NCBI GenBank assembly: GCA_963765285.1
Contig: CAVXVR010000004.1
Coordinates: forward strand, 558,001 to 622,000
DNA length: 64,000 bases
From: CAVWZH01 sp963765285
GTDB taxonomy: Bacteria; Acidobacteriota; Terriglobia; Terriglobales; Acidobacteriaceae
Direction of reading: 5' to 3'
Shown here piece after piece: positions 53,044 to 62,800 of this stretch. The notes under the pieces were generated by a model. That model was not told the origin of the DNA and made no database searches. It saw only the letters and a list, made by a program, of their open reading frames with translations. Position numbers and translations under genes: made by a program. Position 1 is the stretch's first letter, and every line of letters starts with the position of its first letter.

Positions 53044-53631
53044 ATGGCTGAGCCGCTGAGCACATTTTGGATGGCTGAGCAAGACGAACGCATCACCACG
53101 GCGATCGCACAGGAACAGGGCCGGCTGCGCAATTTCATTCGCAGGCGGGTGGCCGATGAAAGCGAAGTCGAAGATATCCTGCAGGACGTCTTCTACGAGT
53201 TGATCGCGGCCTACCGGCTGATGAAACCGATCGAGCAGGTGAGCGCGTGGATGTTCCGTGTGGCGCGGAACCGGATCATCGATCTGTTTCGGAAGAAGAA
53301 GCCGACGGCCTCTACCAGCGATCCGCTGGCGGTTGCGCGAAACAACAACGAAGAGCCCCTGCTGCTCGAAGACTTGCTGCCGTCGCCTGAAGCCGGGCCA
53401 GATGCGGTTTACGCGCGGGGCGTCCTGCTCGACGAGTTGGACGCCGCGCTCGATGAACTGCCCGAGGAGCAGCGCGAGGTGTTCGTGGCCCACGAATTAG
53501 AGGGCCGCAGCTTCAAGGAGCTGGCCGCGGAGACCGGCGTCAGCATGAACACATTGCTGGCGCGTAAACACTATGCAGTTTTGCATCTGCGCGAGCGGCT
53601 ACGGGCTATCCATGACGAGTTTTTCGATTAG
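53044..53631 (+). CDS. ECF-type RNA polymerase sigma factor
   Basis: 195 aa from ATG 53044; ATG 53071 (MAEQDER) is an alternative. Region 2 is FIRRRVADESEVEDILQDVFYEL through SAWMFRVARNRIIDLFRKKK; region 4 is LPEEQREVFVAHELEGRSFKELAAETGVSMNTLLARKHYAVLHLRERL. No anti-sigma factor is adjacent; the next gene encodes a small membrane protein that could serve as one only speculatively. Confidence 0.92.
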   Translation: MAEPLSTFWMAEQDERITTAIAQEQGRLRNFIRRRVADESEVEDILQDVFYELIAAYRLMKPIEQVSAWMFRVARNRIIDLFRKKKPTASTSDPLAVARNNNEEPLLLEDLLPSPEAGPDAVYARGVLLDELDAALDELPEEQREVFVAHELEGRSFKELAAETGVSMNTLLARKHYAVLHLRERLRAIHDEFFD

Positions 53632-53681
53632 AGATAGAACTTAGGCCACCGGATGTGGCCAATAAACGTAAGGTCCGGGTT

Positions 53682-53725
53682 CGTGGTGCCCACGCTTCGA
53701 AAACCGCGAAGCGTGGGGCAGCCTC
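53682..53725. repeat. 44-bp inverted repeat, left copy (hairpin-forming)
   Basis: Contains GCCCACGCTTCG and its return CGAAGCGTGGGGC around AAAACCG. The reverse complement recurs at 54131-54174 with one mismatch. The two copies flank the small membrane gene. Confidence 0.7.
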
Positions 53726-53756
53726 AGTTGTGATGCTGCAAAGGAGAAGCAAGAAA

Positions 53757-54095
53757 ATGAGAAGGAATCGATTTTTCCGCGGGCTGATGTTCATCCTGCT
53801 GGCGACTGCGGCTCTGGTTTTATTCGGCTTTGTAGTGATGAGCCTGTGGAACTGGCTGACGCCAGCCCTTTTCGGATGGAAACTGATTACGTTCTGGCAA
53901 GCCGTAGGGCTCGTGATTCTTACCCGCATTCTGTTCGGCGGATTCCGCGGGCATCGTGGACCGGGCAGGCACTGGCGCTATCGCATAAAGGAACGGTGGG
54001 AGAAGATGACTCCCGAGGAACGCGAAAAGTTCCGCGAAGGCATGCGACGGCGTTGTGGCTTCCCGGATACCCCGGAAGCGAAACCCACCGCGTAA
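53757..54095 (+). CDS. Small membrane protein after the ECF sigma factor
   Basis: 112 aa from ATG 53757, with AAGGAG upstream. Two transmembrane helices (FRGLMFILLATAALVLFGF and AVGLVILTRILFGGF) are followed by a charged C-terminal tail (RHWRYRIKERWEKMTPEEREKFREGMRRRCGF). The tail resembles the helical end of CpxP/Spy-like or sigma-associated small proteins but the match is not specific. It lies 125 nt after the sigma factor and between two inverted repeat copies. Role unknown. Confidence 0.6.
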   Translation: MRRNRFFRGLMFILLATAALVLFGFVVMSLWNWLTPALFGWKLITFWQAVGLVILTRILFGGFRGHRGPGRHWRYRIKERWEKMTPEEREKFREGMRRRCGFPDTPEAKPTA

Positions 54096-54130
54096 TGAGG
54101 GCGGATGGGCAGGGTTGGCGCACCACAAAA

Positions 54131-54174
54131 GAGGCTGCCCCACGCTTCGTGGTTTTCGAAGCGTGGGCACCACG
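54131..54174. repeat. 44-bp inverted repeat, right copy
   Basis: Reverse complement of 53682-53725 with one mismatch. Also folds on itself. Confidence 0.7.
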
Positions 54175-54271
54175 GACGACGACATCGGGCGACTTTCTCG
54201 GCCGTGCAGATCAACCTTCGGCTGCTCGTTCACCCGCACCGGACCGCGCTCATCCTGCGCCTAGTGGCGAG

Positions 54272-54315
54272 GGTTGCCCCACTCAAGCCAAGACCGGGCT
54301 TGGGTGGGCCACTTG
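54272..54315. repeat. Related hairpin repeat at the end of the AI-2E gene
   Basis: TTGCCCCACTCAAGCC pairs with GGGCTTGGGTGGGCC around AAGACC. The outer GCCCCAC/GTGGGC part is shared with the 53682 and 54131 copies, so this may be a third, diverged family member. It could also act as a terminator for the gene at 54318. Confidence 0.5.
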
Positions 54316-54317
54316 AA

Positions 54318-54806
54318 CTATCCCATTTGTGATTGTGCGCGGGAACGATAGGCGTAGATCACCGCCAGCAGCGGCGGTGACAGCAGAACTCCCCAGAACG
54401 GAAATATGACGCCGAGAACGAGCGGCCCAAGGATTGAGGCCCAGATGGGAACTTTCGTTGTTCTCTTCATCAGGTACGGCTGAAGCAGTAAGCCGTCGAG
54501 CACCACAATTCCGGCGTAAAGCATGAGAACGTAGAGCGGGTGTTCCCAGTCCTTCCAGGTCAGGGTAGCTGCGAGGGCCGGACCAACCATGCCCAACACC
54601 GGCCCCACATGCGGGACGAATTGCAAAAGAGCTGCCAGCACAGCCCACAGTGGCGCCCACGGGACTTTCAAAAGATAGAGCCCGACCAGCCACAAAGCAC
54701 CTACCGCCAGAGAATCCTGACACTGCGCGATGAACCAATTCTTCAGCGCGCCACCGGTCACACGAAGGTGGGCATTGATGTCGATCTTGTTGTCGGTTTG
54801 TGTCAC
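54318..54806 (-). CDS. AI-2E family transporter, C-terminal half only
   Basis: 162 aa from ATG 54806; family members are usually about 350 aa. The preserved part matches the end of the family: LWAVLAALLQFVPHVGPVLGMVGPALAATLTW, then LLQPYLMKRTTKVPIWASILGPLVLGVIFPFWGVLLSPPLLAVI. The N-terminal helices are absent, and the upstream sequence is occupied by the divergent purQ start region. It is either a truncated gene or a functional short version. Confidence 0.7.
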   Translation of the reverse strand: MTQTDNKIDINAHLRVTGGALKNWFIAQCQDSLAVGALWLVGLYLLKVPWAPLWAVLAALLQFVPHVGPVLGMVGPALAATLTWKDWEHPLYVLMLYAGIVVLDGLLLQPYLMKRTTKVPIWASILGPLVLGVIFPFWGVLLSPPLLAVIYAYRSRAQSQMG

Positions 54807-54880
54807 GACTGGGGCCGTGCCTCCGGAATCATCTCCATGTTAGACTCAAAACTAACCCCATTGCGAGGCAGGAAAACAGG

Positions 54881-55576
54881 ATGAAATTCGGCGTCCTCAT
54901 CTTTCCCGGTTCGAACTGCGACCACGATGCTTATTGGACGATCCAGCAGGTGGCGAAGCAGCCGGTCACGTTCTTGTGGCACGAATCGCACGACCTGGAA
55001 AACTGCGATGCCATTATCGTGCCGGGCGGCTTCGCCTACGGAGACTATTTGCGAACCGGCGCAATCGCGAAATTCTCTCCTGTGATGGAATCGGTCAAGA
55101 AGTTCGCCGACGGCGGCGGCCTGGTGCTGGGCATTTGCAACGGCTTTCAGATCCTTTGCGAATCGGGATTGTTGCCCGGCGCGTTGACGCGCAATGTCGG
55201 CCTCAAGTATGTTTGCAAACCGGTTCAGGTCCGCGTGGAGAACGCCGATACGCCGTTTACTCATGCCTGCCGCCAGGGAGAAGTTCTCACCATTCCCATC
55301 GGCCACATGGACGGCAATTACTTCTGCGATGAAGCTACGCTGGCAGAACTGCAACGCGCTGGTAGAATCGTGTTTCGTTACTGCTCTCCCGATGGAGAAA
55401 TCACCCCGGAATCGAACCCGAACGGCTCGCTCGACAACATTGCCGGAATCTGCAGCGCGGGCCGCAACGTGCTGGGGATGATGCCTCACCCCGAACGCTC
55501 CAGTGAACCGGAGCTGGGCGGCACGGAGGGATTCAAGGTCTTCGAGTCGCTGGTTGGGGCTATGGCGGAAAAATAG
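54881..55576 (+). CDS. purQ: Phosphoribosylformylglycinamidine synthase subunit PurQ
   Basis: 231 aa from ATG 54881 (MKFGVLIFPGSNCDHDAYW), preceded by GCAGGAAAACAGG. Class I glutaminase with nucleophile Cys in VLGICNGFQIL and the His/Glu pair in MMPHPERSSEPELGG. It supplies ammonia to PurL in purine synthesis. purL and purS are not adjacent here. Confidence 0.94.
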   Translation: MKFGVLIFPGSNCDHDAYWTIQQVAKQPVTFLWHESHDLENCDAIIVPGGFAYGDYLRTGAIAKFSPVMESVKKFADGGGLVLGICNGFQILCESGLLPGALTRNVGLKYVCKPVQVRVENADTPFTHACRQGEVLTIPIGHMDGNYFCDEATLAELQRAGRIVFRYCSPDGEITPESNPNGSLDNIAGICSAGRNVLGMMPHPERSSEPELGGTEGFKVFESLVGAMAEK

Positions 55577-55759
55577 ATGTGCTGCAAGCAACCTCGGGCT
55601 GGCTTTCTTTCTTCTCACCAGTCGTCCCCGTTTCAAAGTTGAGTGACTACCGGGCTGGCTGTGCTTTATCCTGTGGAATCGTTTTTAGCGCGGGAGCGGG
55701 TCGGGGTGAGCCTTCGGCCGAGAGCGGCATGCGGGTTAAGGAAACTTCTGAAGAAGAAC

Positions 55760-56395
55760 ATGAGACATCGATCGGCGGCAGTAGGCTGCGTTCGGCCAGA
55801 ACAATTCCCGCAACCGAGCGAACGGGTTCGGCGAAAGATTCAGAGCCTGCTCTATCTGATTCCGCTGCTTTTCGGTTCCCTGGCCGCGGCGCAGGATGTT
55901 CCCCGAGCGCAGGTATTCGGTGGGATCTCCTATCTGCGTTTTGATAGCCAACCCCTCGGGTTCTCCAATTATTCCAATCTGGGTGGATATACTTTTTCTC
56001 CGGCTTTCAATATCACGCACCGCTTTGGCGTGATTGCGGAAATCAGCGGCCAGTACGGTCAGCACATAAACTTTCGCGACCTGACATTCGGCGGACAAGC
56101 TCTATTCCCATGGCGCAACAAGCTTTTCTTGCTGCACGGGATGTTTTTTGACGCCAGAAGCTTCGACAGTCTGGGGACCGGCGCGGGCAGCACTTCCAGG
56201 GCAATCATTGGAGGCGGCGCCATGGATTATCCACTTTCGCCCCGGTTCTCCTGGCGAGTGTTGCAGGTCGATTACGTGCGCAGCATGCTGTTCCACACCG
56301 ACCAGAACAGCGCGCGGGTTTCCACTGGCCTGGTTTATAACTGGAAAACCATTCACCACAGGAGACACAAGGCTCCGGCAACTCCGGCTCCGTGA
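55760..56395 (+). CDS. Outer-membrane beta-barrel-like protein
   Basis: 211 aa from ATG 55760 (MRHRSAAVGC); the start is uncertain because the hydrophobic export segment (IQSLLYLIPLLFGSLAAAQ) begins about 27 residues in. The mature part is beta-rich with alternating residues (FGGISYLRFDS, GGYTFSPAFNITHRFGVIAEISGQYG) and a late strand ARVSTGLVYNW, typical of small barrels. Function unknown. Confidence 0.68.
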   Translation: MRHRSAAVGCVRPEQFPQPSERVRRKIQSLLYLIPLLFGSLAAAQDVPRAQVFGGISYLRFDSQPLGFSNYSNLGGYTFSPAFNITHRFGVIAEISGQYGQHINFRDLTFGGQALFPWRNKLFLLHGMFFDARSFDSLGTGAGSTSRAIIGGGAMDYPLSPRFSWRVLQVDYVRSMLFHTDQNSARVSTGLVYNWKTIHHRRHKAPATPAP

Positions 56396-56434
56396 CGCCG
56401 GGTGGCTTGAGCTTCTGACTCTTCGAAGGGATTG

Positions 56435-57514
56435 ATGATCACGATGCAGCGGGCGTACTTGATTTCGATCTTTCTGGTTTTGGGGCTTGCGGGCTGCACG
56501 GTCGCGCCGACCAGCATTGTCTACGTTACGCTGCCCAGCGAAAATGGAATCGCGGCGTTACGGATGCGGCAAAGCACGGGTACGTTCACCGAATTGGTGG
56601 GTACTCCATTTCTGGTGGGAGCAGCTCCTTCGGCGATGATACTCAGCGCTTCCGGGCGATTTGCCTATGTGATCAACAAGAACGAAAACGATATCTCTCT
56701 GTTCAAGATTGACACTGGCACGGGGCAGTTGAACGAGGTTCTGCCCCGGGCGCAGACCGGACTGGGTCCGGCTTCGCTTACCACAAATTCGACAGGAAGC
56801 CTGCTCTTCGTCCCCAACCAGGGATCCGACAGTATTTCCGTTTATGGCATTGGCTCGGATGGGACGCTGAGCGCACTTTCGGCCTCGCCCTTCCTGCTCC
56901 CGCCAGGTTCCAACCCTTCGGCTCTCGCCCTATCTTCATCGGGAAACTTTCTTTACGCTCTAAGCGGCAATCTCAGCTCGATTTTTATATTGTCTGTGGA
57001 CTCGCAAGGCAATCTGCAGCAGATTCCTGTGGGTTCGCCCTTTCCCGTGGGCAAAGCTCCATTGGCCATGGCCATAACCTCCGGCAACTTTCTGTACGTC
57101 ACCAACTCGAACGACAATACCGTGTCGGGGTTGAAGGCTGATGGCACTGCGGGGACTTTGAGCCCCGTGCCGGGTTCACCCTTCCCCACGGGCACCACTC
57201 CGACTGCGTTGGTGGTGCATCCCTCGGGCACCGCGCTTTACGTCACCAATCAGGGTTCGGCTAATATTTCGGCTTACGTGATCGACACCACGCTGGGCGG
57301 CCTGAAGGAATTGACCAATTCGCCCTTCCCCGGCGCCGGCAGCGGCCCAACCTTTGCCACCACCGATCCAAACGGACTCTTTTTGCTGGTGTGCGACCAG
57401 GCGGGAAAGGCTGTTACGGAGTTCGTTATCAGTCAAACCACGGGTGAACTCTCAAGCACGGTGATTACCGCGAGCCTTCCTTCCCCGCCAGTGGCGATGG
57501 TAGTCACAAAGTAA
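56435..57514 (+). CDS. Lipoprotein with beta-propeller (lactonase/YncE-like) repeats
   Basis: 359 aa from ATG 56435, with AAGGG upstream. Lipobox at GLAGC (about Cys21). Repeated units with SGRFAYVINKNENDISLFKID, GSLLFVPNQGSDSISVYGI, NFLYVTNSNDNTVSGLKAD and GTALYVTNQGSANISAYVID are blades of a seven-bladed propeller as in the 6-phosphogluconolactonase-like family. An enzymatic role is not supported; a binding or structural role at the cell surface is more likely. Confidence 0.8.
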   Translation: MITMQRAYLISIFLVLGLAGCTVAPTSIVYVTLPSENGIAALRMRQSTGTFTELVGTPFLVGAAPSAMILSASGRFAYVINKNENDISLFKIDTGTGQLNEVLPRAQTGLGPASLTTNSTGSLLFVPNQGSDSISVYGIGSDGTLSALSASPFLLPPGSNPSALALSSSGNFLYALSGNLSSIFILSVDSQGNLQQIPVGSPFPVGKAPLAMAITSGNFLYVTNSNDNTVSGLKADGTAGTLSPVPGSPFPTGTTPTALVVHPSGTALYVTNQGSANISAYVIDTTLGGLKELTNSPFPGAGSGPTFATTDPNGLFLLVCDQAGKAVTEFVISQTTGELSSTVITASLPSPPVAMVVTK

Positions 57515-57537
57515 AACACCGGGCGAAACACCTGCCT

Positions 57538-58536
57538 ATGGTCCGCTTCGGAATTCTCGGGTTCGGATTGCACGCCGCCAAGCGGTTGATGCAGGGCTTT
57601 GCCGGAGCCAAACAGTGCCGCGTGGCCGCGCTCTCGCGCCGCGATCTGACGCAGGCGCGTGAGTCCGCGAAGAAGTTCAACATTCCCCTAGCCTTCGATT
57701 CTGCGGTCGAAATGTGCCGCTCTCCTGAAGTGGACGCCGTCCTGGTTACGACGCCGAACGCCTGCCATCTGGCCGACGTGCTCACCGCGCTCGAGTGCGG
57801 CAAGCCGGTGTTGTGCGAAAAACCGATGGCCATCAACGCGGGAGAGTGCCGGAAAATGGTGGAAGTGGCACGCAAAGCGAACCTGCTGCTCGGCGTGGCC
57901 CAGGTGTTCCGCTTCGAAGCGAGCACTCGGCGCCTGCGGGAGCGAATTGCCGCCGGGGAGATCGGGCACACGGTTTTCGCCCGCTCGGAATTCTCTTTTC
58001 CCGGTGGATCGGGACATGCCCGCAAGTGGATTCTTGACCCCGCACTCGCCGGGGGTGGACCCATCGCGGACGTGGGCGTGCACTGTGTAGACGCCTTGCG
58101 CTTTATTCTGCAAGACGAAGTTGCGCGGGTCAGCGCCCGCGGTGACGGTAAACCCGATGCCGTTGAATCCGCAGCTCTGCTGACTCTCGAACTCACCCGC
58201 GGAACGCTGGCCGCTGTGCTGGTTTCCTTTCGAGCGGAATACCGCTCGCCGCTGGAATTTACGGGAGACGCGGGAGTGTTAAGCGCGGACGATGCGTTGA
58301 ACGTTGAGCGGCCCATCACCTTGCAACTGCACCGCGCGGGGACAATCGTGGATACGGAAGTAGTTTCTAATCAGGACGCGTACGCCAAACAGGTGGATAG
58401 CTTCGCCGCAGCGGTTGAAGGCAGAGGGCAGTTTCCCGTGCCCGGCGAACAAGGCTGGCAGAACCAGGAAATTTTGGATGCAGCGTTCCTGAGTTTGAAG
58501 AGCGGGAGAACTGAAAACGTGCTCAGAGTGCTCTGA
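57538..58536 (+). CDS. Gfo/Idh/MocA-family oxidoreductase
   Basis: 332 aa from ATG 57538. An N-terminal Rossmann fold (FGILGFGLHAAKRLMQGF) is followed by the family signature CEKPMAINAGECRKMV and the catalytic-type region KWILDPALAGGGPIADVGVHCVDALRFIL. Family members oxidise or reduce sugars and sugar derivatives with NAD(P). The substrate is unknown. Confidence 0.9.
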   Translation: MVRFGILGFGLHAAKRLMQGFAGAKQCRVAALSRRDLTQARESAKKFNIPLAFDSAVEMCRSPEVDAVLVTTPNACHLADVLTALECGKPVLCEKPMAINAGECRKMVEVARKANLLLGVAQVFRFEASTRRLRERIAAGEIGHTVFARSEFSFPGGSGHARKWILDPALAGGGPIADVGVHCVDALRFILQDEVARVSARGDGKPDAVESAALLTLELTRGTLAAVLVSFRAEYRSPLEFTGDAGVLSADDALNVERPITLQLHRAGTIVDTEVVSNQDAYAKQVDSFAAAVEGRGQFPVPGEQGWQNQEILDAAFLSLKSGRTENVLRVL

Positions 58537-58548
58537 GTAGAACTTCCC

Positions 58549-59262
58549 CTAATTGCCGGCTGCCTTCGGCGGCAATCCCTTGGCTTGCACAATCGCCCAA
58601 TGCCAATCCTGGTCGAGCCTCAACGGGGCCCTTAAGGTTTCCCGGAATACGCTGGTGCTCGCGGGCGCTGCGTTCCCCTTCAGCCGAAACAGAACCGTAA
58701 GATCAGCGTGCTTCTCTGAGGAAACACTTGTGGTCTGGGAAGCTGGAACCAGCCGGCCTGATCCGTAATGCGCGCCGGCGGTCTCCGTCGGACGCAGAAT
58801 CGTAAGTCCGACTGTAATCTCTCGCAGTTGCCACTGGCTGCCATTGTGCACGGAAACTTCGAAGGTCTCGCCGTTGATGCTGGCTGGGCCTTCCAGCTTC
58901 ATGAGTTCGCTTAGCGGGAGGTCTTGCGAAACAAACGGATCGGAGAGCAGCGAGGTAGCCTGAGAACTGAACGAAAGACTGCAAGTCACATCAGGCGAAG
59001 ACATCTTAAGACTCTTGCCCGATTCATCGACCGAAAACAGAACTGTGTTCTTGAGGCGCTTGTCCTGAACTTCATCCATCACCTGCGTGATGTTGTCGTT
59101 GTCGATCACGACGGGTTGGGAAGGAGCGACCTTGCTCTTGCGCAGGGCCCGAGCAAGTTCGCCCAGGGAAGGTTCCGGCGTGTCTGATTGGGCGAGCACG
59201 CCCATCGGGACGACCAGGCCGACGACCAGAGCTGCACTCAGCAGATGAGATTTGAAAGCCAT
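58549..59262 (-). CDS. Secreted protein of unknown function
   Basis: 237 aa from ATG 59262, signal peptide ending at VLAQ. The mature part starts SDTPEPSLGELARALRKSK, then has a long beta-rich region (FEVSVHNGSQWQLREITVGLTIL). One cysteine. Homologues of the first segment (LGELARxxRKxK) are frequent in acidobacterial secreted proteins as far as I recall; no function is known. Confidence 0.72.
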   Translation of the reverse strand: MAFKSHLLSAALVVGLVVPMGVLAQSDTPEPSLGELARALRKSKVAPSQPVVIDNDNITQVMDEVQDKRLKNTVLFSVDESGKSLKMSSPDVTCSLSFSSQATSLLSDPFVSQDLPLSELMKLEGPASINGETFEVSVHNGSQWQLREITVGLTILRPTETAGAHYGSGRLVPASQTTSVSSEKHADLTVLFRLKGNAAPASTSVFRETLRAPLRLDQDWHWAIVQAKGLPPKAAGN

Positions 59263-59801
59263 GAAGTCAAGATGAACTCTTGCGCTTATTCTGCCCTAAA
59301 CTTGTCGCGCGCGAAGAGCTGCGCATTCAACTAATTACTAACCAAGAGTCATCTCAGAGAATTTTACGTAGAGGTGAGGAAGAAAAGAGGACGGGCAGGC
59401 AAACCTTAGTCGTAGACCTTTGGAACGCAGGCTTCTGAACAGGGAAAACAAGGGCGTGCGGTGACAAAGAGGCACGCAACGGGGCTCCGCACGCCCGGTA
59501 AAGCCGATCCCTTCTACAGCAGGCCCGAAGAGCGAAAACGTGTCACCGGATCAACCATCAGCACTGGCTCCCGCTTGAAAACCCAGCGGGCCACCGCGTA
59601 GCCCAGCGCCGCATAGCAGAGATGCATCAGCTTCATAAACTCACCCCAGATCGGAAAGATGCTTGCGCACCTTGGGGGAGTGGATCAAAGCAGTTACAAC
59701 CTCAACGTATCAAGCAGACACCAGTAGGTCAATGCACTGTGGTGCCATCGACATAGCACGAAAGTAACAGGCAGGAACCGCTGAAACCGCGGGAGATGCG
59801 G
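59263..59801. other. Intergenic region with one possible small gene
   Basis: 0.54 kb. The only supported open frame is the 40-residue one at 59514-59636. The rest shows nothing recognisable. Confidence 0.5.
59514..59636 (-). CDS. Possible 40-aa small protein
   Basis: Open frame from ATG 59636, with GGGGTGAG four bases upstream, to TAG at 59514. The product starts MKLMHLCYAALGYAVARWVF, i.e. a short hydrophobic helix, followed by a charged tail (KREPVLMVDPVTRFRS). Its length and ribosome-binding site favour a real membrane-associated small protein, but chance cannot be excluded. Confidence 0.4.
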   Translation of the reverse strand: MKLMHLCYAALGYAVARWVFKREPVLMVDPVTRFRSSGLL

Positions 59802-62800
59802 CTAGCGCGGTTCCTCTCCCACTGATCCGGCGCTTTCCGCAGTGGGAACCACCACGGCCTGGATGTTTTGTCCGGCCACTACCTTCTGGAATGCGGCGAG
59901 TTCATTCTTTTGGATCCCAGCCCAGCGCGCCAGAAGATCGTCACTCTGCTTCTTCAGCCGGCTGAATTCCTGGAAACACACGTCGGTAGGAGCGGAGTCG
60001 GTTCCATCGGCGACTACCAGGGCTAGAAATGCCAGCTTGCTATCCACCTTTTGCGGATAAGCCAGCGAGTCCTCGTTAGCTTTGATTTTGATCTGGAATA
60101 GTTCGTCGCGGACAGCAAGCAGCTTCGGGTCCAGCTCATCCGCCGCGGCGATCACCGGTTTGGCGCTTTCGGGCAGACGGCGTTTCAGCCCCTGCACCTG
60201 GGTGCGCACGTCCTGAATCTGGTTTACCGCGTCGTAAACCGCACTCAGTTGGTCGCGAATCTGGATTCCCAGGTCAAACTGCTTTTGCAAATCCGCTTGC
60301 GAGACAGTCACCCGCGGATCGAGCTTCACCTCGAGCGGCGCAGTCTGACTCTTGCCATCGACGGTCAATCGCACTTGGTATTGGCCGGGTACCGCGTAGG
60401 GTCCGAGTGCACCCTCTTTGTATTCAAAAAGATAATAGTCCGGAACGCGGCTTGCCCCTTCATAACGCATGTCCCAGAGGAAGCGGTTAAGCCCGGCTTC
60501 CATCTTGATCTGTTTCTCGGGCTTTTTGTCTTCCGGATTCAGCGGCTCATCCGGAAGCTTGGTCTTGGCGCTCGAATACTTGCGCACTACTTTGCCTGTT
60601 GAATCCAGGATTTCAATTGTGGTCTCACCCTTGGGGAGCGTCTTCAGCCAGAAGTAAATCACCCCTCCCGGCGGAGGATTCTGTCCGGTAAGGACCGGTT
60701 TGGGCGGCGCTTCTCCATTGTGGAAGCGGAACGCCGTGGCTGGAGTATAAAGATGCACGTCCTGCTTCGCGACTTCATCGCTGAACTGGCGCAGCGGCGA
60801 CAGGTCGTCAAGGATCCAGAAAGCTCGGCCGTGCGTGGCGACAACTAAATCGTCGTTCTTGACCGCGAGATCATGGACAGGGGCCGTCGGCAAGTTAAGC
60901 TGCAGAGAACGCCAATCCGCGCCCTCGTTGAAAGAGACATACACACCCGTTTCCGTGCCCGCATAAAGCAGGCCGCGCTTCTTGGGATCTTCGCGCACCG
61001 CACGAACAAAGGTGTTTTCCGGAATTCCGTTGGTGATCTTGCTCCAGCTCTTGCCGTAGTCGTTAGTCTTGTAGATGTACGGACGCATGTCGTCCAGTTG
61101 ATGGCGATCGACCGCGACGTAAGCTGTGCCAGCATCGTGCTGCGAAGCCTCGATCAGGCTGATGCGGCTCCACTCCGGCAACTCCTTGGGTGTGACGTTG
61201 CTCCAGTTCTTTCCCCCGTCGTGGGTAATCTGGATGAGACCGTCATCGGTGCCCGCCCAGATCAAGTTCTTGACCACCGCCGACTCGGCCACAGCGAAGA
61301 TCGTGTCGTAATACTCTGTGCCCGTGTCGTCTTTGGTGATCGGCCCTCCTGAAGCTTGCTGCTTGCTCTTGTCATTGCGGGTAAGGTCCGGGCTGATCGC
61401 TTCCCAGTGCATTCCCTCGTCGGTCGTCTTGAACAGCCGTTCCCCTCCGTGATACAGGACGTGCGGATCGTTGGGCGAAATCAGGATTGGCGCAGTCCAC
61501 TGGAAGCGATGCTCCAGGTCCGCGGCGCCATTGCCATCGCTCACTTCGGGGCTTGAGGTAATGTTCTTCGTCTGGCCGGTCCGCTTGTCGAAACGCGTGA
61601 TCAACCCTTCGTAATCGCCCGCAAAAACAATATTGGGATCAAGCGGAGACGGCGCAATATAGCCTGCCTCGCCGCCGCCAACCGCATACCAATCAGGCCG
61701 GCCGATCGTTCCATCGTCGCTGCGGCTGGCGATGGCAATCGTGCTGTTGTCCTGCTGCGCGCCGTACACGTAGTAGGGCGTGCGATTGTCGGTGATTACG
61801 TGATAGAACTGGGCCGTCGGCTGGTTATCCTCACGGGTCCAGGTCTTGCCGCCGTCCAGGCTCACCGTGACGCCGCCGTCGTTCGAGACAATCATGCGCT
61901 TCGAATTTCGCGGATCGATCCACATCCCGTGATTGTCGCCGTGCGGCACCTTGACCTTGTTGAAACTGCGTCCGCCATCCACCGAGCGATAGAAATCCAC
62001 GTTCGCGATATAAACCGTGTCAGAGTCCTGCGGATCGGCGAAGACGTGCATGTAATACCAGGGGCGCTGGCTCAAGCTGTGGTTATCGTTGACCGCCTGC
62101 CAGGTCTCACCCCCATCATCGGAACGAAAAAGACCGCCTTCCGCAGCTTCGATCAGCGCGTACACGCGCTCCGAATTTGCTGCCACGGAGACTCCAATCC
62201 GGCCATACGGCCCCTTGGGCAGTCCGTGCTCTTCCAGATGTTTCCAGGTCGTCCCGCCGTCGTCGGACCGATACAGTCCGCTGCCCGGCCCGCCGCTGCT
62301 CAGGCTCCAGGGCGTCCGCCGCGCTTGCCAGAGTGAAGCAAAAACAATGTTCGCGTTGCGGGGATCAAAAGCTACGTCAATGCCACCAGTGTTCTCATCC
62401 TTGTAGAGCACTTTCTCCCATGTCTTGCCGCCGTCGAGTGTGCGGAAAATTCCTCGTTCAGTATTCGGGCCATAGGGATGTCCCAGGGCGGCCACTAACA
62501 CGATATTCGCATCGTGAGGATTGACGATGACTTTGCCGATGGCGCGCGAGTCGCGCAGGCCAACGTTTTTCCAGCTCTTCCCGCCGTCAAGAGTTCTGTA
62601 GACGCCGTCACCGTGCGAGATGTTGCCGCGGATACAGGCTTCGCCCGTTCCCACATACACGATATTCGGATCCGAAGGCGCGATGGCCAGGCTACCGATG
62701 GCTGACACGGCCTGCTTATCGAATACGGGCGTCCATGTGACAGCCCCGTCGGTGGTTTTCCACACGCCGCCGCCGGTAGCGCCGAAGTAGTAGGTCGTGG

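Noticed and set aside
54803..55636. 277-codon minus-strand frame opposite purQ
   Set aside because: purQ has the catalytic Cys, His and Glu motifs and a clean start; the opposite frame is a shadow.
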